From positions 1 through 64,000 of the forward strand of contig NZ_JUHG01000013.1 in NCBI RefSeq assembly GCF_000799715.1: 64,000 bases of DNA, given 5' to 3'. The notes beneath the pieces were generated by a model. It was not told the DNA's origin, ran no database searches, and saw only the letters and a program-made list of their open reading frames with translations. The stretch is from Martinezella rhizogenes. GTDB taxonomy: Bacteria; Pseudomonadota; Alphaproteobacteria; Rhizobiales; Rhizobiaceae. The position numbers were made by a program, and so were the translations under genes. Positions within the stretch are counted from its first letter, which is position 1, and every line of letters begins with the position of its first letter. Below, in pieces: positions 44,632 to 53,327 of the stretch.

Positions 44632-45546
44632 CTACGCCACGTTTCTGGCTTCGACCTCCAGATAGTGCAGTTTCTCCAGTACCCGGCTGGTCGTTCGTTC
44701 GACCGCGATGATCTTCTGGTCCGCCACACCGACGCGAGATCCGAGAAATAGCCGCCCGTTCTCGATCTTCGGACTGGACGCCAGCATTTGGATCGTGCCC
44801 TCCGCGACATAACGAAGAGCCATGGCAGTCGGCAGAATAGCCGCGCCCAGGCCAGCGGCGACGAGCTCGGGAATGACGGCGACACTTGTGCAGATACTGA
44901 TGTGCTGCGGCTGGATGCCGGCAAGCGCAAACCAATGGGTGACCTGCCGATACATGGCAGAGGGTGGTGGATTGGAAATGATGGGCTTGTCCCAAAGGTG
45001 CTTGGGTTCGACCGCGCTATCCATATCCCAGGAGACCGGCGCAACCCAATGCGTCGGCTGAGGACCAAGCGGCTTAAGCGCGAGCTTTTCGTGACCGAGC
45101 GGATTGAGCAGAACGGCGACGTCGAGCTTGTCGTCGAGAAGCGAAGCCTCGAGTGTCGTGCTGGTCGAGACAACCCATTCCGGCTCCAGGGAAGGATGAT
45201 CCTCCAACAGGCCGGCCAGCAAAGGTGCCAAACAATTGACCGCGAACCCTTCTGCGAGGCCTACGCGGATGGCACCGACCACCGCGCGGGCGGCATCCTG
45301 TTGCTGGATGCCCTGAATTTCAGCCATAATCGACCTGACGCGAGGCAACAATAGACGCCCCTCCGCCGTCATTACGAGACCGCGGCTAGAGCGCTCCAAC
45401 AAGTCAACACCCAGCACCTCGCCGAGATCTTTCAAGCGTAGGGAAATCGTTGGTTGCGCAAGGTTGAGGTGCTGTGCGGCCTTCTGCGCCGAGCCGAGCT
45501 GGACCGTCCAGTAAAAAGCTTCCACCTGGGCCAGCGTTATCCGCAC
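44632..45546 (-). CDS. LysR-family regulator of an MFS/enolase-superfamily operon
   Basis: A 304-residue LysR protein: MRITLAQVEAFYWTVQLGSA, then AQKAAQHLNLAQPTISLRLK (recognition helix) and the effector domain with AVVGAIRVGLAEGFAVNCLA. It is divergent from the MFS transporter and mandelate-racemase-like genes across 113 AT-rich bases, the standard LysR arrangement, and is their likely activator. Trp at position 13 and the SAQKAA segment place it near regulators of aromatic or sugar-acid use; the inducer is unknown. Confidence 0.9.
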   Translation of the reverse strand: MRITLAQVEAFYWTVQLGSAQKAAQHLNLAQPTISLRLKDLGEVLGVDLLERSSRGLVMTAEGRLLLPRVRSIMAEIQGIQQQDAARAVVGAIRVGLAEGFAVNCLAPLLAGLLEDHPSLEPEWVVSTSTTLEASLLDDKLDVAVLLNPLGHEKLALKPLGPQPTHWVAPVSWDMDSAVEPKHLWDKPIISNPPPSAMYRQVTHWFALAGIQPQHISICTSVAVIPELVAAGLGAAILPTAMALRYVAEGTIQMLASSPKIENGRLFLGSRVGVADQKIIAVERTTSRVLEKLHYLEVEARNVA

Positions 45547-45659
45547 TTTTAAAATTCCTATATTGCTACCTTTAAAAAACTCATTTGATTGAAAATGTCA
45601 ATATTGGTTAAGAAACGGGAGGGAAACAGGCGAGCATCGACCTGTGGGAGGAGAACATC

Positions 45660-46970
45660 ATGACGGATAGAGCAGACATCATCAGCAAGGCTGCAAGGCG
45701 GATCCTGCCGATCCTTATGCTTTGCTACTTGGCCGCCTTTCTGGATCGCGTGAATATCGGCTTTGCCGCCTTGACGATGAATGGCGACCTCGGCTTTTCA
45801 GCCTCTGCTTTCGGTTTTGGAGCCGGCATCTTCTTTCTGGGCTATGTTTTATGCGAGCTCCCGAGCAACCTGATGCTCGCGCGCGTCGGAGCGCGTCGCT
45901 GGATTGCCCGCATCCTCATCACCTGGGGCATTCTCTCGGCCTTGACGGCCTTCGTCTGGAATCCCGCCAGTTTCTATATAGTGCGCATATTACTGGGCGC
46001 CGCCGAAGCCGGATTTTTCCCGGGCATGATCTTCTACATGACGCTGTGGTTCCCCCGCGCCTATCGCGGCACGATGTTCTCGTCGTTCAACGTGGCGGTG
46101 CCGTTGGCTTCCGTTCTCGGGGCTCCCATGTCGGGCCTCATTCTGGAAAGCCTGAACGGAGTGGCGGGCCTTCACGGCTGGCAATGGATGTTCCTGATCG
46201 AGGGCCTGCCCGCGCTCATTATGGGGTTTGTCGTCTTCTTTGCCCTCCCCGACAGTCCCGCATCCGCATCCTTTCTCAACGAGGAGGAACGCAGCTGGCT
46301 GACAAAGCGCCTGGACAGCGAGCGTGAGGCTCAGGAGAAGCAGGAGCATTTCTCGGTCGGGCGCGCCTTGGTCGACCCACGCGTTTTGCTGATGTGCCTG
46401 ATCGCCGTCGGGCTGGTCATCGGTACCACGGGTATCGCCATCTGGATGCCGCAGTTCATCAAGCAATTTGGCCTTTCCACTCTTCAGACCAGCCTTGTGG
46501 CGGCGATTCCATTTGTTTTCATGGCTATTGCGATGATCACCGTTGGCCGCCATTCGGATAAGACGGGCGAGCGCGTCTGGCATACTGCCGGGCCGTTTAT
46601 TGCCAGCGCGATCGGCTTTGTGATCGCCGCCTTCGCCAGCAATCCGTTCGTCGGCGTCATTGGCCTGACGATCGGTGCGGCCGGCATCGGCGGTGCTTCG
46701 CCGACGATCTGGATTTTCCCCTCGACACTTCTGACCGGGACCGCTGCAGCAGCCGGCATTGCGCTGATCAACTCGGTCGGCAGTACCGGCGGCTTCTTCG
46801 GCCCGACGATTATCGGATGGGTCCGCGATGCAACCGGCGGCTTCCAGGGAGCGCTGATCTTTCTGGCGGCGGCGATGTCCGTCACGGCGGCGGCAATCTT
46901 CATTCTTGGCTACAGCATGAGACATCTGATGCATGCAAAGGCTTCGGACGCTCTCTCCGCAAGGACGTGA
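45660..46970 (+). CDS. MFS transporter of the anion:cation symporter (phthalate/hexuronate) type
   Basis: A 436-residue 12-helix MFS protein: ILMLCYLAAFLDRVNIGFAA (the D-R-V/T-N-I motif of the first helix typical of this family), GYVLCELPSNLMLARVGARR (loop 2-3) and GAAEAGFFPGMIFYMTLWFP. These match the ACS family that imports organic anions such as sugar acids, tartrate and phthalate. The enolase-superfamily gene follows by two bases, so the two are translated from one transcript. The likely cargo is the hydroxy- or sugar acid used by that enzyme. Confidence 0.92.
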   Translation: MTDRADIISKAARRILPILMLCYLAAFLDRVNIGFAALTMNGDLGFSASAFGFGAGIFFLGYVLCELPSNLMLARVGARRWIARILITWGILSALTAFVWNPASFYIVRILLGAAEAGFFPGMIFYMTLWFPRAYRGTMFSSFNVAVPLASVLGAPMSGLILESLNGVAGLHGWQWMFLIEGLPALIMGFVVFFALPDSPASASFLNEEERSWLTKRLDSEREAQEKQEHFSVGRALVDPRVLLMCLIAVGLVIGTTGIAIWMPQFIKQFGLSTLQTSLVAAIPFVFMAIAMITVGRHSDKTGERVWHTAGPFIASAIGFVIAAFASNPFVGVIGLTIGAAGIGGASPTIWIFPSTLLTGTAAAAGIALINSVGSTGGFFGPTIIGWVRDATGGFQGALIFLAAAMSVTAAAIFILGYSMRHLMHAKASDALSART

Positions 46971-46972
46971 TC

Positions 46973-48106
46973 ATGAGAATATCGGAAATTCGCCTCTACC
47001 AACTTTCGGCTCCTTTGGAGGAGCCGATTGGAAATGCTCTCATTTTCTTCCCCAGCCGGCAAACACTTCTGGTGGAGATCGTGGCTGGCGGGCTTTCCGG
47101 ATGGGGCGAGGCATGGGTCGCTCCCGCGACTGCAGCGGCCATGATCGAGGGGCAGCTCGCCCGGCACCTGATCGGGCAGGACCCGACCCATATCGGGGCG
47201 CTCTGGCAGGTGATGCGTGAAGCCAATGAAGGCGACGGCATCATGACCGCGATTTCTGCGGTCGACATGGCTCTGCATGATTTGACCGCGCGCATCTATG
47301 GCATACCGCTGTCGAGCCTTCTCGGCGGCGCTCGCCGCGACAAGGTTCTTGCCTATGCGAGTGGGCCCTTCTTCAAGCCGGGCGGTCATCCCTACCGGGA
47401 TTTCGAGCGAGAGATCGATGGCTACCTCGGTGAGGGTTTTCGCGCGTTGAAGCTGCGCAGCGGCTTCAATCCCACGGACGACGTCGCGGCGGCGCTCGGC
47501 GCTCGGCGGCAGATCGGCAAAGAGACCGACCTCATGATTGATTTTAACCAGTCTTGCACGCCGCGACGCTCGATCTCCACAGTCGCCTTAATGGAAGAGG
47601 CTCGGCTTCTCTGGGTCGAGGAACCGGCAACTCCCGCCGACCGCCCCGGTTATCGGCTGGCGGCCAGCCAGATTACAACCGCCATCGCCGGTGGCGAGGC
47701 CATCATGAACCCTGCGCATTTCCTGCCGTTTCTGACGGATGGGTGCATGGACATCCTTCAACCGGATATCGCCATTTGCGGCGGTCTCACCGGGGTCGGC
47801 CAGGTGATCGCCTTGGCTCATATACATGACCGCCCCGTGATACCCCATGTTTGGGGAAGCACCGTCAATTTCCATGCAGCTTTGCATTTGATCTCTACGC
47901 TGCCACGCCATCGGTCCGGGGGCATGCTGCCGTTTCCCTACCTGGAATATGATGTCGGACCGAACCCGCTGCTGGACTTGGCCGGCAGGCCGAAGGTCAA
48001 CGCCGACGGTACCGTCTCGCTCCCCGAGGGGCCGGGGCTCGGAATAGAACTCGATGCCTCCATGCTCGAGCCATATATCGTCGCTCGGAAGGTCATTGCG
48101 GCGTGA
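46973..48106 (+). CDS. Mandelate racemase-like enolase-superfamily enzyme
   Basis: A 377-residue enzyme of the mandelate racemase subgroup. Catalytic positions read Lys160-Leu-Arg162 (Arg in place of the second Lys of KxK), metal ligands Asp190 (IDFNQ), Glu216 (VEEPA) and Glu242 (GGEAI), and a His292-Asp265 dyad (IPHVWGS, LQPDIA). This set abstracts a proton alpha to a carboxylate, giving racemisation or dehydration of an acid sugar or similar hydroxy acid. The Lys-x-Arg form differs from TarD. It follows the MFS gene directly (stop TGA, two bases, ATG). The exact reaction cannot be assigned from sequence. Confidence 0.85.
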   Translation: MRISEIRLYQLSAPLEEPIGNALIFFPSRQTLLVEIVAGGLSGWGEAWVAPATAAAMIEGQLARHLIGQDPTHIGALWQVMREANEGDGIMTAISAVDMALHDLTARIYGIPLSSLLGGARRDKVLAYASGPFFKPGGHPYRDFEREIDGYLGEGFRALKLRSGFNPTDDVAAALGARRQIGKETDLMIDFNQSCTPRRSISTVALMEEARLLWVEEPATPADRPGYRLAASQITTAIAGGEAIMNPAHFLPFLTDGCMDILQPDIAICGGLTGVGQVIALAHIHDRPVIPHVWGSTVNFHAALHLISTLPRHRSGGMLPFPYLEYDVGPNPLLDLAGRPKVNADGTVSLPEGPGLGIELDASMLEPYIVARKVIAA

Positions 48107-48266
48107 GGCCATGGACTACAATCGGGAGGGGTGACATTGTCTTCAAGATCCGAGGATTATCGCTTGCAAGCGCACAAGGAGCCCACGCGTAATAGCCTGG
48201 AAGCGGAACGGCGTAGCGAGAGTGATCGGTCGGAGCATGGGATCTCAACGGTGGGTGAGATCGAAG

Positions 48267-48287
48267 GGGCATCGTAAAATTAACGGG
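48267..48287 (+). repeat. Left terminal inverted repeat of the IS6-type element
   Basis: GGGCATCGTAAAATTAACGG plus one G; it pairs with the right end with three mismatches. The GGC-x-C-x-GT-AAA core resembles IS6-family ends. Confidence 0.7.
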
Positions 48288-48355
48288 CTCCGGTCAAAAG
48301 TCTCATCCGCCGTTTTCGCTTATGCGGCCTGCAGCCATACGATTTCATTCCACAT

Positions 48356-48834
48356 TTACATGGCTGTGGTTCTGAGTTCGCGGTGATGGTTGAACGGAAT
48401 ATCGTGGCGTGGAATGTGAAAGAGATTGGCCACTGGGTCATGAATGGAAACGAAACGCTGGAGATGTCGGACTGACTTGAAGCCCTTCATGATCCGCTTT
48501 CGCCGTCGTGTCGGTTGATGGGAATTCTCCGCCCGATTATTCAAGCCCTTGTGGGGTCGATGTTCGACGCTGGGAATGATGTCGCGCCTTGCGACGCTAT
48601 AGGACCGCAGCTTGTCGGTGATCATGACGCGGGGCGAGTACCCCTGTGCCGACCGAATTGCTCCGCCCAGGGACACAGGGTCCGGTGCGAAACGATGACG
48701 CCACGCACCGAAAGCCGATCTTCGACCATCCGTAAGCTGAGCGGAAAACGAAGATAAAGCCACACGGCGTGGGCAATCACTTCAGCCGGAAACCGGTGGC
48801 GGCGATAAAGCGGATCACGAGCGGCTTGTGTCAT
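48356..48834 (-). pseudogene. IS6-family transposase, central DDE core deleted
   Basis: From 48834 leftward, DPLYRRHRFPAEVIAHAVWL and the helix-turn-helix LRMVEDRLSVRGVIVSHRT are the IS6 transposase N terminus. In another frame, SPRVMITDKLRSYSVARRDI, EHRPHKGLNNRAENSHQPTR, RRKRIMKGFKSVRHLQRF and the tail to the stop at 48356 are its C terminus, with the final catalytic Glu in RAENSHQ. The first catalytic Asp region (normally near W-x-x-D-E-T) is gone; the second survives at TDKL. The two parts are joined out of frame near 48650-48670, so the element cannot transpose on its own. Confidence 0.85.
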
Positions 48835-48863
48835 GCTGCAAAATCGCACAGATCGATCGCCAA

Positions 48864-48884
48864 CCGGTTAACTTTACGGTGCCC
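48864..48884 (-). repeat. Right terminal inverted repeat of the IS6-type element
   Basis: On the minus strand GGGCACCGTAAAGTTAACCG plus one G. Partner of the left repeat at 48267-48287. Confidence 0.7.
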
Positions 48885-49023
48885 TCTCGCAGCCAAAGCG
48901 ATCGCGCCGACATCGCCGTCGAGTTGCCGCACCTGTCAGACGCTCCCTGCAAGGCCTTACCGATTCTCTAATCAGAGCGTCGCCGCTCGGGTTCAGATCG
49001 CCAGCTTGATTGGCAAATTGGCC

Positions 49024-49695
49024 TCATCCCTCGCGCGCGTTCCATTGATCCAACGATATAGTCGGCAGATCGAACGTTTCGGCCGTCCTGATATATCCGT
49101 GGCCGCCCATGCGGCCGAGCGCATTGAGGCCTTCCGGGTCCACATGCAGGCGCTCATTGACGAGGTTCGATTTGATGTGCAGCGCCAGAACCTCACCGAT
49201 GACGATCTCCCGGGAGCCACCAACCTGCAAGGTCACGTGGCGACGGCATTCGAAAGCGGCCGGCGCTTCCGCGATGTAGGGCGAGCGCACATGAGTGCCC
49301 GGCAAGGCCGTCAGTCCCGCATGTTTGAGTTCGTCAACGCCGGCAGGAAACGGAACGGCCGTCACATTCATGGCATCCAGGTTTTCGGCTCCGACAATGT
49401 TCACGGTGAACTCTCCGGTGTGGCGTATGTTGTGCCCGGTGTCCTTGAAACTCAGATCACTGTGATTTTCGACACCGATTGCCAGAATTGGCGGATCAGC
49501 CGACAGGACGCCGAAAAAGCTGAATGGCGCGGCGTTGACGCGGTTTTCACTGTCGACGGTGGTCACCCAGGCGATGGGGCGCGGCACGACCGTGCCGATC
49601 AGCAGCTTGTAGCACTCATGCGGTGTAAGTGAACCAAAGTCGAACCGGGTGAAGTCAGCTTCGCTAGGGGGCGTCTTGGGCGACGACATTATCAT
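49024..49695 (-). CDS. Flavin reductase-like (FMN-binding split-barrel) protein
   Basis: A 223-residue flavoprotein of the DIM6/NTAB flavin reductase-domain group: YKLLIGTVVPRPIAWVTTVD is the conserved start, followed by NAAPFSFFGVLSADPPILAI and FTVNIVGAENLDAMN. It binds FMN and may supply reduced flavin to an oxygenase or act as an oxidoreductase itself. AAGGA lies four bases before the first ATG at 49695; the ATG at 49689 is also possible. It is 61 bases downstream of a GntR gene on the same strand, so the two are probably co-transcribed. No partner oxygenase is intact in the window. Confidence 0.88.
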   Translation of the reverse strand: MIMSSPKTPPSEADFTRFDFGSLTPHECYKLLIGTVVPRPIAWVTTVDSENRVNAAPFSFFGVLSADPPILAIGVENHSDLSFKDTGHNIRHTGEFTVNIVGAENLDAMNVTAVPFPAGVDELKHAGLTALPGTHVRSPYIAEAPAAFECRRHVTLQVGGSREIVIGEVLALHIKSNLVNERLHVDPEGLNALGRMGGHGYIRTAETFDLPTISLDQWNAREG

Positions 49696-49756
49696 CTTAT
49701 CCTTGCGTAATTTTACCTTGCACAGTCCCGGCGTCGCAGCCGATATGCGTTCGGCT

Positions 49757-50443
49757 TCAGTTGGAAGCGGCCATATAGCGGCTCAATATCGCGCCAACGT
49801 CCGGCACATCTTCTTCATCAACGCGCGCGCGATCTTCGACGGCGTGCAAGTGATGATCCATGATCTGCGTCGCACGCTCGCGATCGAGTTGCTTGAGTGC
49901 TTCGATGAGCTGGACATGCTCGTCGATACCGCACTCGGCGGAATGAGGCCTGCCGAACCGGGCAAGAATTAATGAAGAGCGCGAGACAACCTGACTGATG
50001 AAGTCGATCAGAAGCTTCGAATGAGTTAGCTCTGCCAACAGGATGTGAAACTCCCCGGCCAACCGGATCGACCGCGGCGAGGATGACCGCAGCGCGCGCT
50101 CCTCTTCTCGGACGTGCGATATCAGTGCATCGATCCCGTCTTTCGGCATACGCGTGCAGAGCCGCTCGATAACCTCGCGCTCCAGGCAACGGCGTAGCGC
50201 GAAGACCTCATGCGCCTCCTCCAATGTCGGCATGGCGACCGAGGCACCCCGGTTGGGCTTGATCTCGACCAGGCCGTCGGAAACGAGGCGCACAAGTGCG
50301 TTGCGGGCGCTCGTACGGCTCACGCCGAAGGTGTCGCCAATGGAATCCTCCGGCAACTTAACCCCAGGCTTCAGCGCCTGTTCAAGGATCGCCCGTCTCA
50401 GCGAAGCGTAAATGGCATCACTGCGCGTCTGGTTCGTGGACAT
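49757..50443 (-). CDS. GntR-family (FCD type) transcriptional regulator
   Basis: A 228-residue regulator: winged helix in residues 8-75 (AIYASLRRAILEQALKPGVK, DTFGVSRTSARNALVRLVSD, then GASVA at the wing) and an FCD effector domain. The metal/ligand His pattern is visible around AGEFHILLAELTH and DEHVQLIEAL. The start at 50443 has GGAGAG upstream; the ATG at 50455 is less well spaced. It is divergent from the oligopeptide-type ABC/amidohydrolase operon and the likely regulator of both sides, through the ATTGCATAC boxes in between. Confidence 0.9.
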   Translation of the reverse strand: MSTNQTRSDAIYASLRRAILEQALKPGVKLPEDSIGDTFGVSRTSARNALVRLVSDGLVEIKPNRGASVAMPTLEEAHEVFALRRCLEREVIERLCTRMPKDGIDALISHVREEERALRSSSPRSIRLAGEFHILLAELTHSKLLIDFISQVVSRSSLILARFGRPHSAECGIDEHVQLIEALKQLDRERATQIMDHHLHAVEDRARVDEEDVPDVGAILSRYMAASN

Positions 50444-50548
50444 AGAGCTCTCCATCCCGTGGTTTGGCGGTGCTTTTCATTGCGCTTCTATATGCACAAT
50501 TTTTGTCTGCCATAAACGGATAAAAATCGCATGCAAATTTATGTTGAT

Positions 50549-50560
50549 ATTGCATACGAT
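50549..50560. promoter_or_regulatory. GntR-type box near the gntR promoter
   Basis: ATTGCATACGAT, nearly the same as the box at 50678-50689. On the other strand it reads ATCGTATGCAAT, of the TTGTATGCAA form common for FCD-type GntR regulators. Confidence 0.45.
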
Positions 50561-50677
50561 CTAGAATACGAATTTTAGTACGCTCTGCAAGCTAATTAAG
50601 GTTGTCGCCGGAATATTGGCGCCGATGTTCATGCGATTATGCCTCACCTGTGGGGAAAACGCGGATATTGAGCAAAA

Positions 50678-50689
50678 ATTGCATACAAT
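50678..50689. promoter_or_regulatory. GntR-type box near the start of the ABC operon
   Basis: ATTGCATACAAT, ATTG and CAAT arms around CATA, 19 bases before the binding-protein ATG. Probable operator for the divergent GntR regulator at the transporter promoter. Confidence 0.55.
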
Positions 50690-50708
50690 ATAATGATCGG
50701 GGAACAAT

Positions 50709-52265
50709 ATGATCAGAATTGGAAGACTACTTCTCGCCGGCGCTTTACTGCTCGGCCTGGCCATGCCAGCCGGAGCGGAGACATTTCGCTGGGGCGCATC
50801 ACGCGATCTGGGTTCGCTTGATCCCGATTCCTATGGCGACAGTTTTACGCTCGGAGTGCTCAATCACGTATACGAAGGCTTGGTGCGCTACGATCGCAAC
50901 CTGAAGATCGAGCCTGCGCTTGCCACATCGTGGGAAGTTGTTTCGCCGACGACCTGGCGCTTCAAGCTGCGCGAAGGCGTCAAATTTCACAACGGCGCCG
51001 ATCTTACGGCGGAAGATGTGCAGGCGTCGCTGGTGCGGGCCAGCGATCCAAAATCACCGCTCAAGGGCAACATCCCTGCCTACAAGGGATCGCGGGTTAT
51101 CGATGCCCATACGATCGAGATCGATGTCACGCCGAACTACCCCCTCCTTCTCAATGATCTGACAACGATTTACATCTTCGATGCCGGCTGGCTGAAGGAC
51201 AACAATACCGAAGCTCCGACCGACGTCGGATCGGGCGTCGAAGGCTACGCGACCTATCATGCCAACGGCACCGGTCCCTTCAAAATCGAGAGCCGCCAGC
51301 CCGACGCTAAGACCGTTTTTGTCAAGTTCGATGGCTGGTGGGACAAGCCGCAGCACAATATCGACCGGATCGAGTTCACACCGATCGCCTCCGATGCGAC
51401 ACGCGTGGCGGCTCTGTTGGCCGGCGATATCGACTTCACGGACAAGGCGCCCGTTCAGGACATCCCCCGCCTGCAGGCTTCGCCGAACGTCAAGCTTCTC
51501 GAGGGCACCGACCTACGCACGGTCATGATCGGCTTCAGCCAGCGCAACACGCTTCTTTCCGGCGCTCCCAACCCGATGAAAGATGTCCGCGTTCGCCAGG
51601 CAATGCAGCTCGCGATCGACCTTGACCTCATCAAGAAGAAGGTCATGCGTGGAAAGTCCCGCAACGCCGGCACGCTCGTCGCACCGCAGATTCCGGGCTA
51701 CGACGCCGCACTCGATACGCCAGTGCAGGCCGACTTGGAAAAGGCAAAGGCGCTCCTGAAGGAGGCCGGCGCTTCAGATTTCGCCTTCGACTTTAACTGC
51801 ACCGATACGCTCGTCAACGAAGAGCAGATCTGCCAGGCCGTGGCTTCCATGTGGTCGCGTATCGGCCTGAAGCCGAAGCTTGACCAAGGCCCCCGCGCCG
51901 TTCAGACGCCGAAGCGCTCGAATGGGCAGGTCGATGTCTATACGCTCGGTTGGGCGACCCTCCCTATGCTCGACACCTATAGCCTCACCTCGCAGGTCCT
52001 GCACACGAAGGGCGGCACATATGGCATCTTCAACTGGGGCGGCTGGTCGGACAGCGAATTCGACAAGCTGACGGAAGCCTCGGCAGTCGAACTCGATCAG
52101 ACCAAGCGCCTGGCACTCGAAGCAGCATCCCTCAAGGTTGCCAGGGAGCATGTGCTGATGATCCCGTTGCACCAGCAGCCTTTGACCTGGGCGACGGCGA
52201 ACAAGGTCGCGGACCTGCCGCTCTTTGCCGACAACCTTCCCCGCTTATGGCTTGTGAAGAAGTAA
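50709..52265 (+). CDS. Oligopeptide-type ABC transporter substrate-binding protein
   Basis: A 518-residue family-5 periplasmic binding protein. Signal peptide residues 1-23 (MIRIGRLLLAGALLLGLAMP, then AGAE). Family landmarks: LGSLDPDSYGDSFTLGVLNH, VYEGLVRYDRNLKIEPALAT, LREGVKFHNGADLTAEDVQA and NGTGPFKIE. Despite the peptide-transporter fold, many members bind other small molecules. Here it heads an operon that encloses two amidohydrolases, so an N-containing heterocycle or amide is a plausible ligand. First gene of seven, controlled by the divergent GntR. Confidence 0.93.
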   Translation: MIRIGRLLLAGALLLGLAMPAGAETFRWGASRDLGSLDPDSYGDSFTLGVLNHVYEGLVRYDRNLKIEPALATSWEVVSPTTWRFKLREGVKFHNGADLTAEDVQASLVRASDPKSPLKGNIPAYKGSRVIDAHTIEIDVTPNYPLLLNDLTTIYIFDAGWLKDNNTEAPTDVGSGVEGYATYHANGTGPFKIESRQPDAKTVFVKFDGWWDKPQHNIDRIEFTPIASDATRVAALLAGDIDFTDKAPVQDIPRLQASPNVKLLEGTDLRTVMIGFSQRNTLLSGAPNPMKDVRVRQAMQLAIDLDLIKKKVMRGKSRNAGTLVAPQIPGYDAALDTPVQADLEKAKALLKEAGASDFAFDFNCTDTLVNEEQICQAVASMWSRIGLKPKLDQGPRAVQTPKRSNGQVDVYTLGWATLPMLDTYSLTSQVLHTKGGTYGIFNWGGWSDSEFDKLTEASAVELDQTKRLALEAASLKVAREHVLMIPLHQQPLTWATANKVADLPLFADNLPRLWLVKK

Positions 52266-52275
52266 CGGTGCGATC

Positions 52276-52299
52276 GGGCGCCTCCCTATGGCGGCGCCC
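52276..52299 (+). promoter_or_regulatory. Stem-loop after the binding-protein gene
   Basis: GGGCGCC, a ten-base spacer, then GGCGCCC, starting 10 bases after the binding-protein stop and before the permease gene. Likely an mRNA stabiliser or partial terminator favouring binding-protein expression. Confidence 0.5.
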
Positions 52300-52345
52300 T
52301 TCACAAAAATCGGGCTCTCGATCAAAACCAGGGACGTAAAGCGCA

Positions 52346-53311
52346 ATGATCGCCTTCCTAGTAAAGCGCATCGGCAATGCGATCCTCGTGATGCTGACCG
52401 TCACCTTCATCGCTTTCATGATTTTCCGTTTCGTCGGCGATCCCGTCGAAATGATGATGAACGAAAGTGCCACGCAGGCCGAACATGACGAACTGCGCGC
52501 CAGGCTCGGCTTGAACGACGGCTTCCTGCCGCAATATGCCCGTTTCGTCGTCAAGGCGGCGCAGGGCGAATTCGGACTTTCCTATCGAAACCAGCAGGAT
52601 GTTATCAAGCTGATCGGCGAGCGGTTTCCAGCGACATTCGAGCTTGTGCTCATCGCCACGATCATCTCGCTTGTTATTGGCATCCCGCTTGGTGTTTTCA
52701 CCGCCATCGGACGTGGAAAATGGTGGGCGGAAGGACTTCAATTCACCTCCGTAATCGGAATTTCCCTGCCAAGCTTTCTCGTCGGCATTCTGCTGATCCT
52801 GGTGTTTTCCGTGTCTCTTGGATGGTTGCCCGGCTATGGGCGTGGCGATATCGTCCAGATCGGCTGGTGGTCCACGGGCCTGCTCACCCCTTCCGGGCGC
52901 GCCGCGCTGGTGCTGCCGGCACTTTCGTTATCGCTCTTTCAGATCACGCTTGTCATGCGGCTTGTTCGCGCCGAGATGCTGGAAACCCTGCGTTCAGACT
53001 TCATCAAATTCGCCCGCGCCCGCGGTGTTCGCCGACGATCGCTGTGGTTTCGTCATGCTCTGAAAAACTGTCTGATGCCGGTCATCACTTTGACGGCAAT
53101 GCAGATTGGCAATCTCATCGCCTTTGCCCTGGTCACCGAGACCGTGTTCCAGTGGCCTGGCATGGGCATGCTGTTCATGCAGGCAGTCACCTTCGTCGAT
53201 ATCCCAGTGATGGCCGCCTACCTCTGCATCGTGGCCTTCATCTTTGTCGCCCTGAACACCCTCGTCGATGTCGCCTATGCCGTCGTCGATCCGCGCCTGC
53301 GCAAAGCCTGA
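52346..53311 (+). CDS. ABC transporter permease, DppB type
   Basis: A 321-residue inner-membrane permease: MIAFLVKRIGNAILVMLTVT is the standard DppB/OppB N terminus, followed by the HDELRARLGLNDGFLPQYAR periplasmic segment and the cytoplasmic EAA-type loop RAEMLETLRSDFIKFARARG. It pairs with the DppC-type permease 16 bases downstream. Confidence 0.93.
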   Translation: MIAFLVKRIGNAILVMLTVTFIAFMIFRFVGDPVEMMMNESATQAEHDELRARLGLNDGFLPQYARFVVKAAQGEFGLSYRNQQDVIKLIGERFPATFELVLIATIISLVIGIPLGVFTAIGRGKWWAEGLQFTSVIGISLPSFLVGILLILVFSVSLGWLPGYGRGDIVQIGWWSTGLLTPSGRAALVLPALSLSLFQITLVMRLVRAEMLETLRSDFIKFARARGVRRRSLWFRHALKNCLMPVITLTAMQIGNLIAFALVTETVFQWPGMGMLFMQAVTFVDIPVMAAYLCIVAFIFVALNTLVDVAYAVVDPRLRKA

Positions 53312-53327
53312 CCGAGAGGAGCACCCC

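Larger units (their letters stand above)
48267..48884. mobile_element. Internally deleted IS6-type insertion element
   Basis: Bounded by 21-base imperfect terminal inverted repeats (48267-48287 and 48864-48884; 18 of 21 positions match; consensus GGGCAyCGTAAArTTAACsGG), enclosing the two ends of an IS6-family transposase. At 618 bases it is shorter than the usual roughly 800, because the middle of the transposase is missing. The flanking eight bases (GATCGAAG and TCTCGCAG) do not match, so no target duplication is visible. It lies between two catabolic modules. Confidence 0.75.

Noticed and set aside
45990..46934. 314-residue minus-strand frame opposite the MFS gene
   Set aside because: Composition (Asp/Arg/Gly/His-rich) is that of an antisense frame; the forward strand gives a normal MFS protein.
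48139..48280. Possible small frame starting LSSRSEDYRLQAHKEPTRNS before the IS element
   Set aside because: Runs into the left inverted repeat, no family match and no supporting ribosome-binding site.
48259..48892. Eight-base target duplication around the IS6-type element
   Set aside because: Flanks GATCGAAG and TCTCGCAG do not match, so no duplication can be claimed.
48769..49632. 287-residue forward open frame across the IS end and flavin reductase gene
   Set aside because: It crosses an inverted repeat boundary and lies antisense to a recognisable flavin reductase-domain protein.
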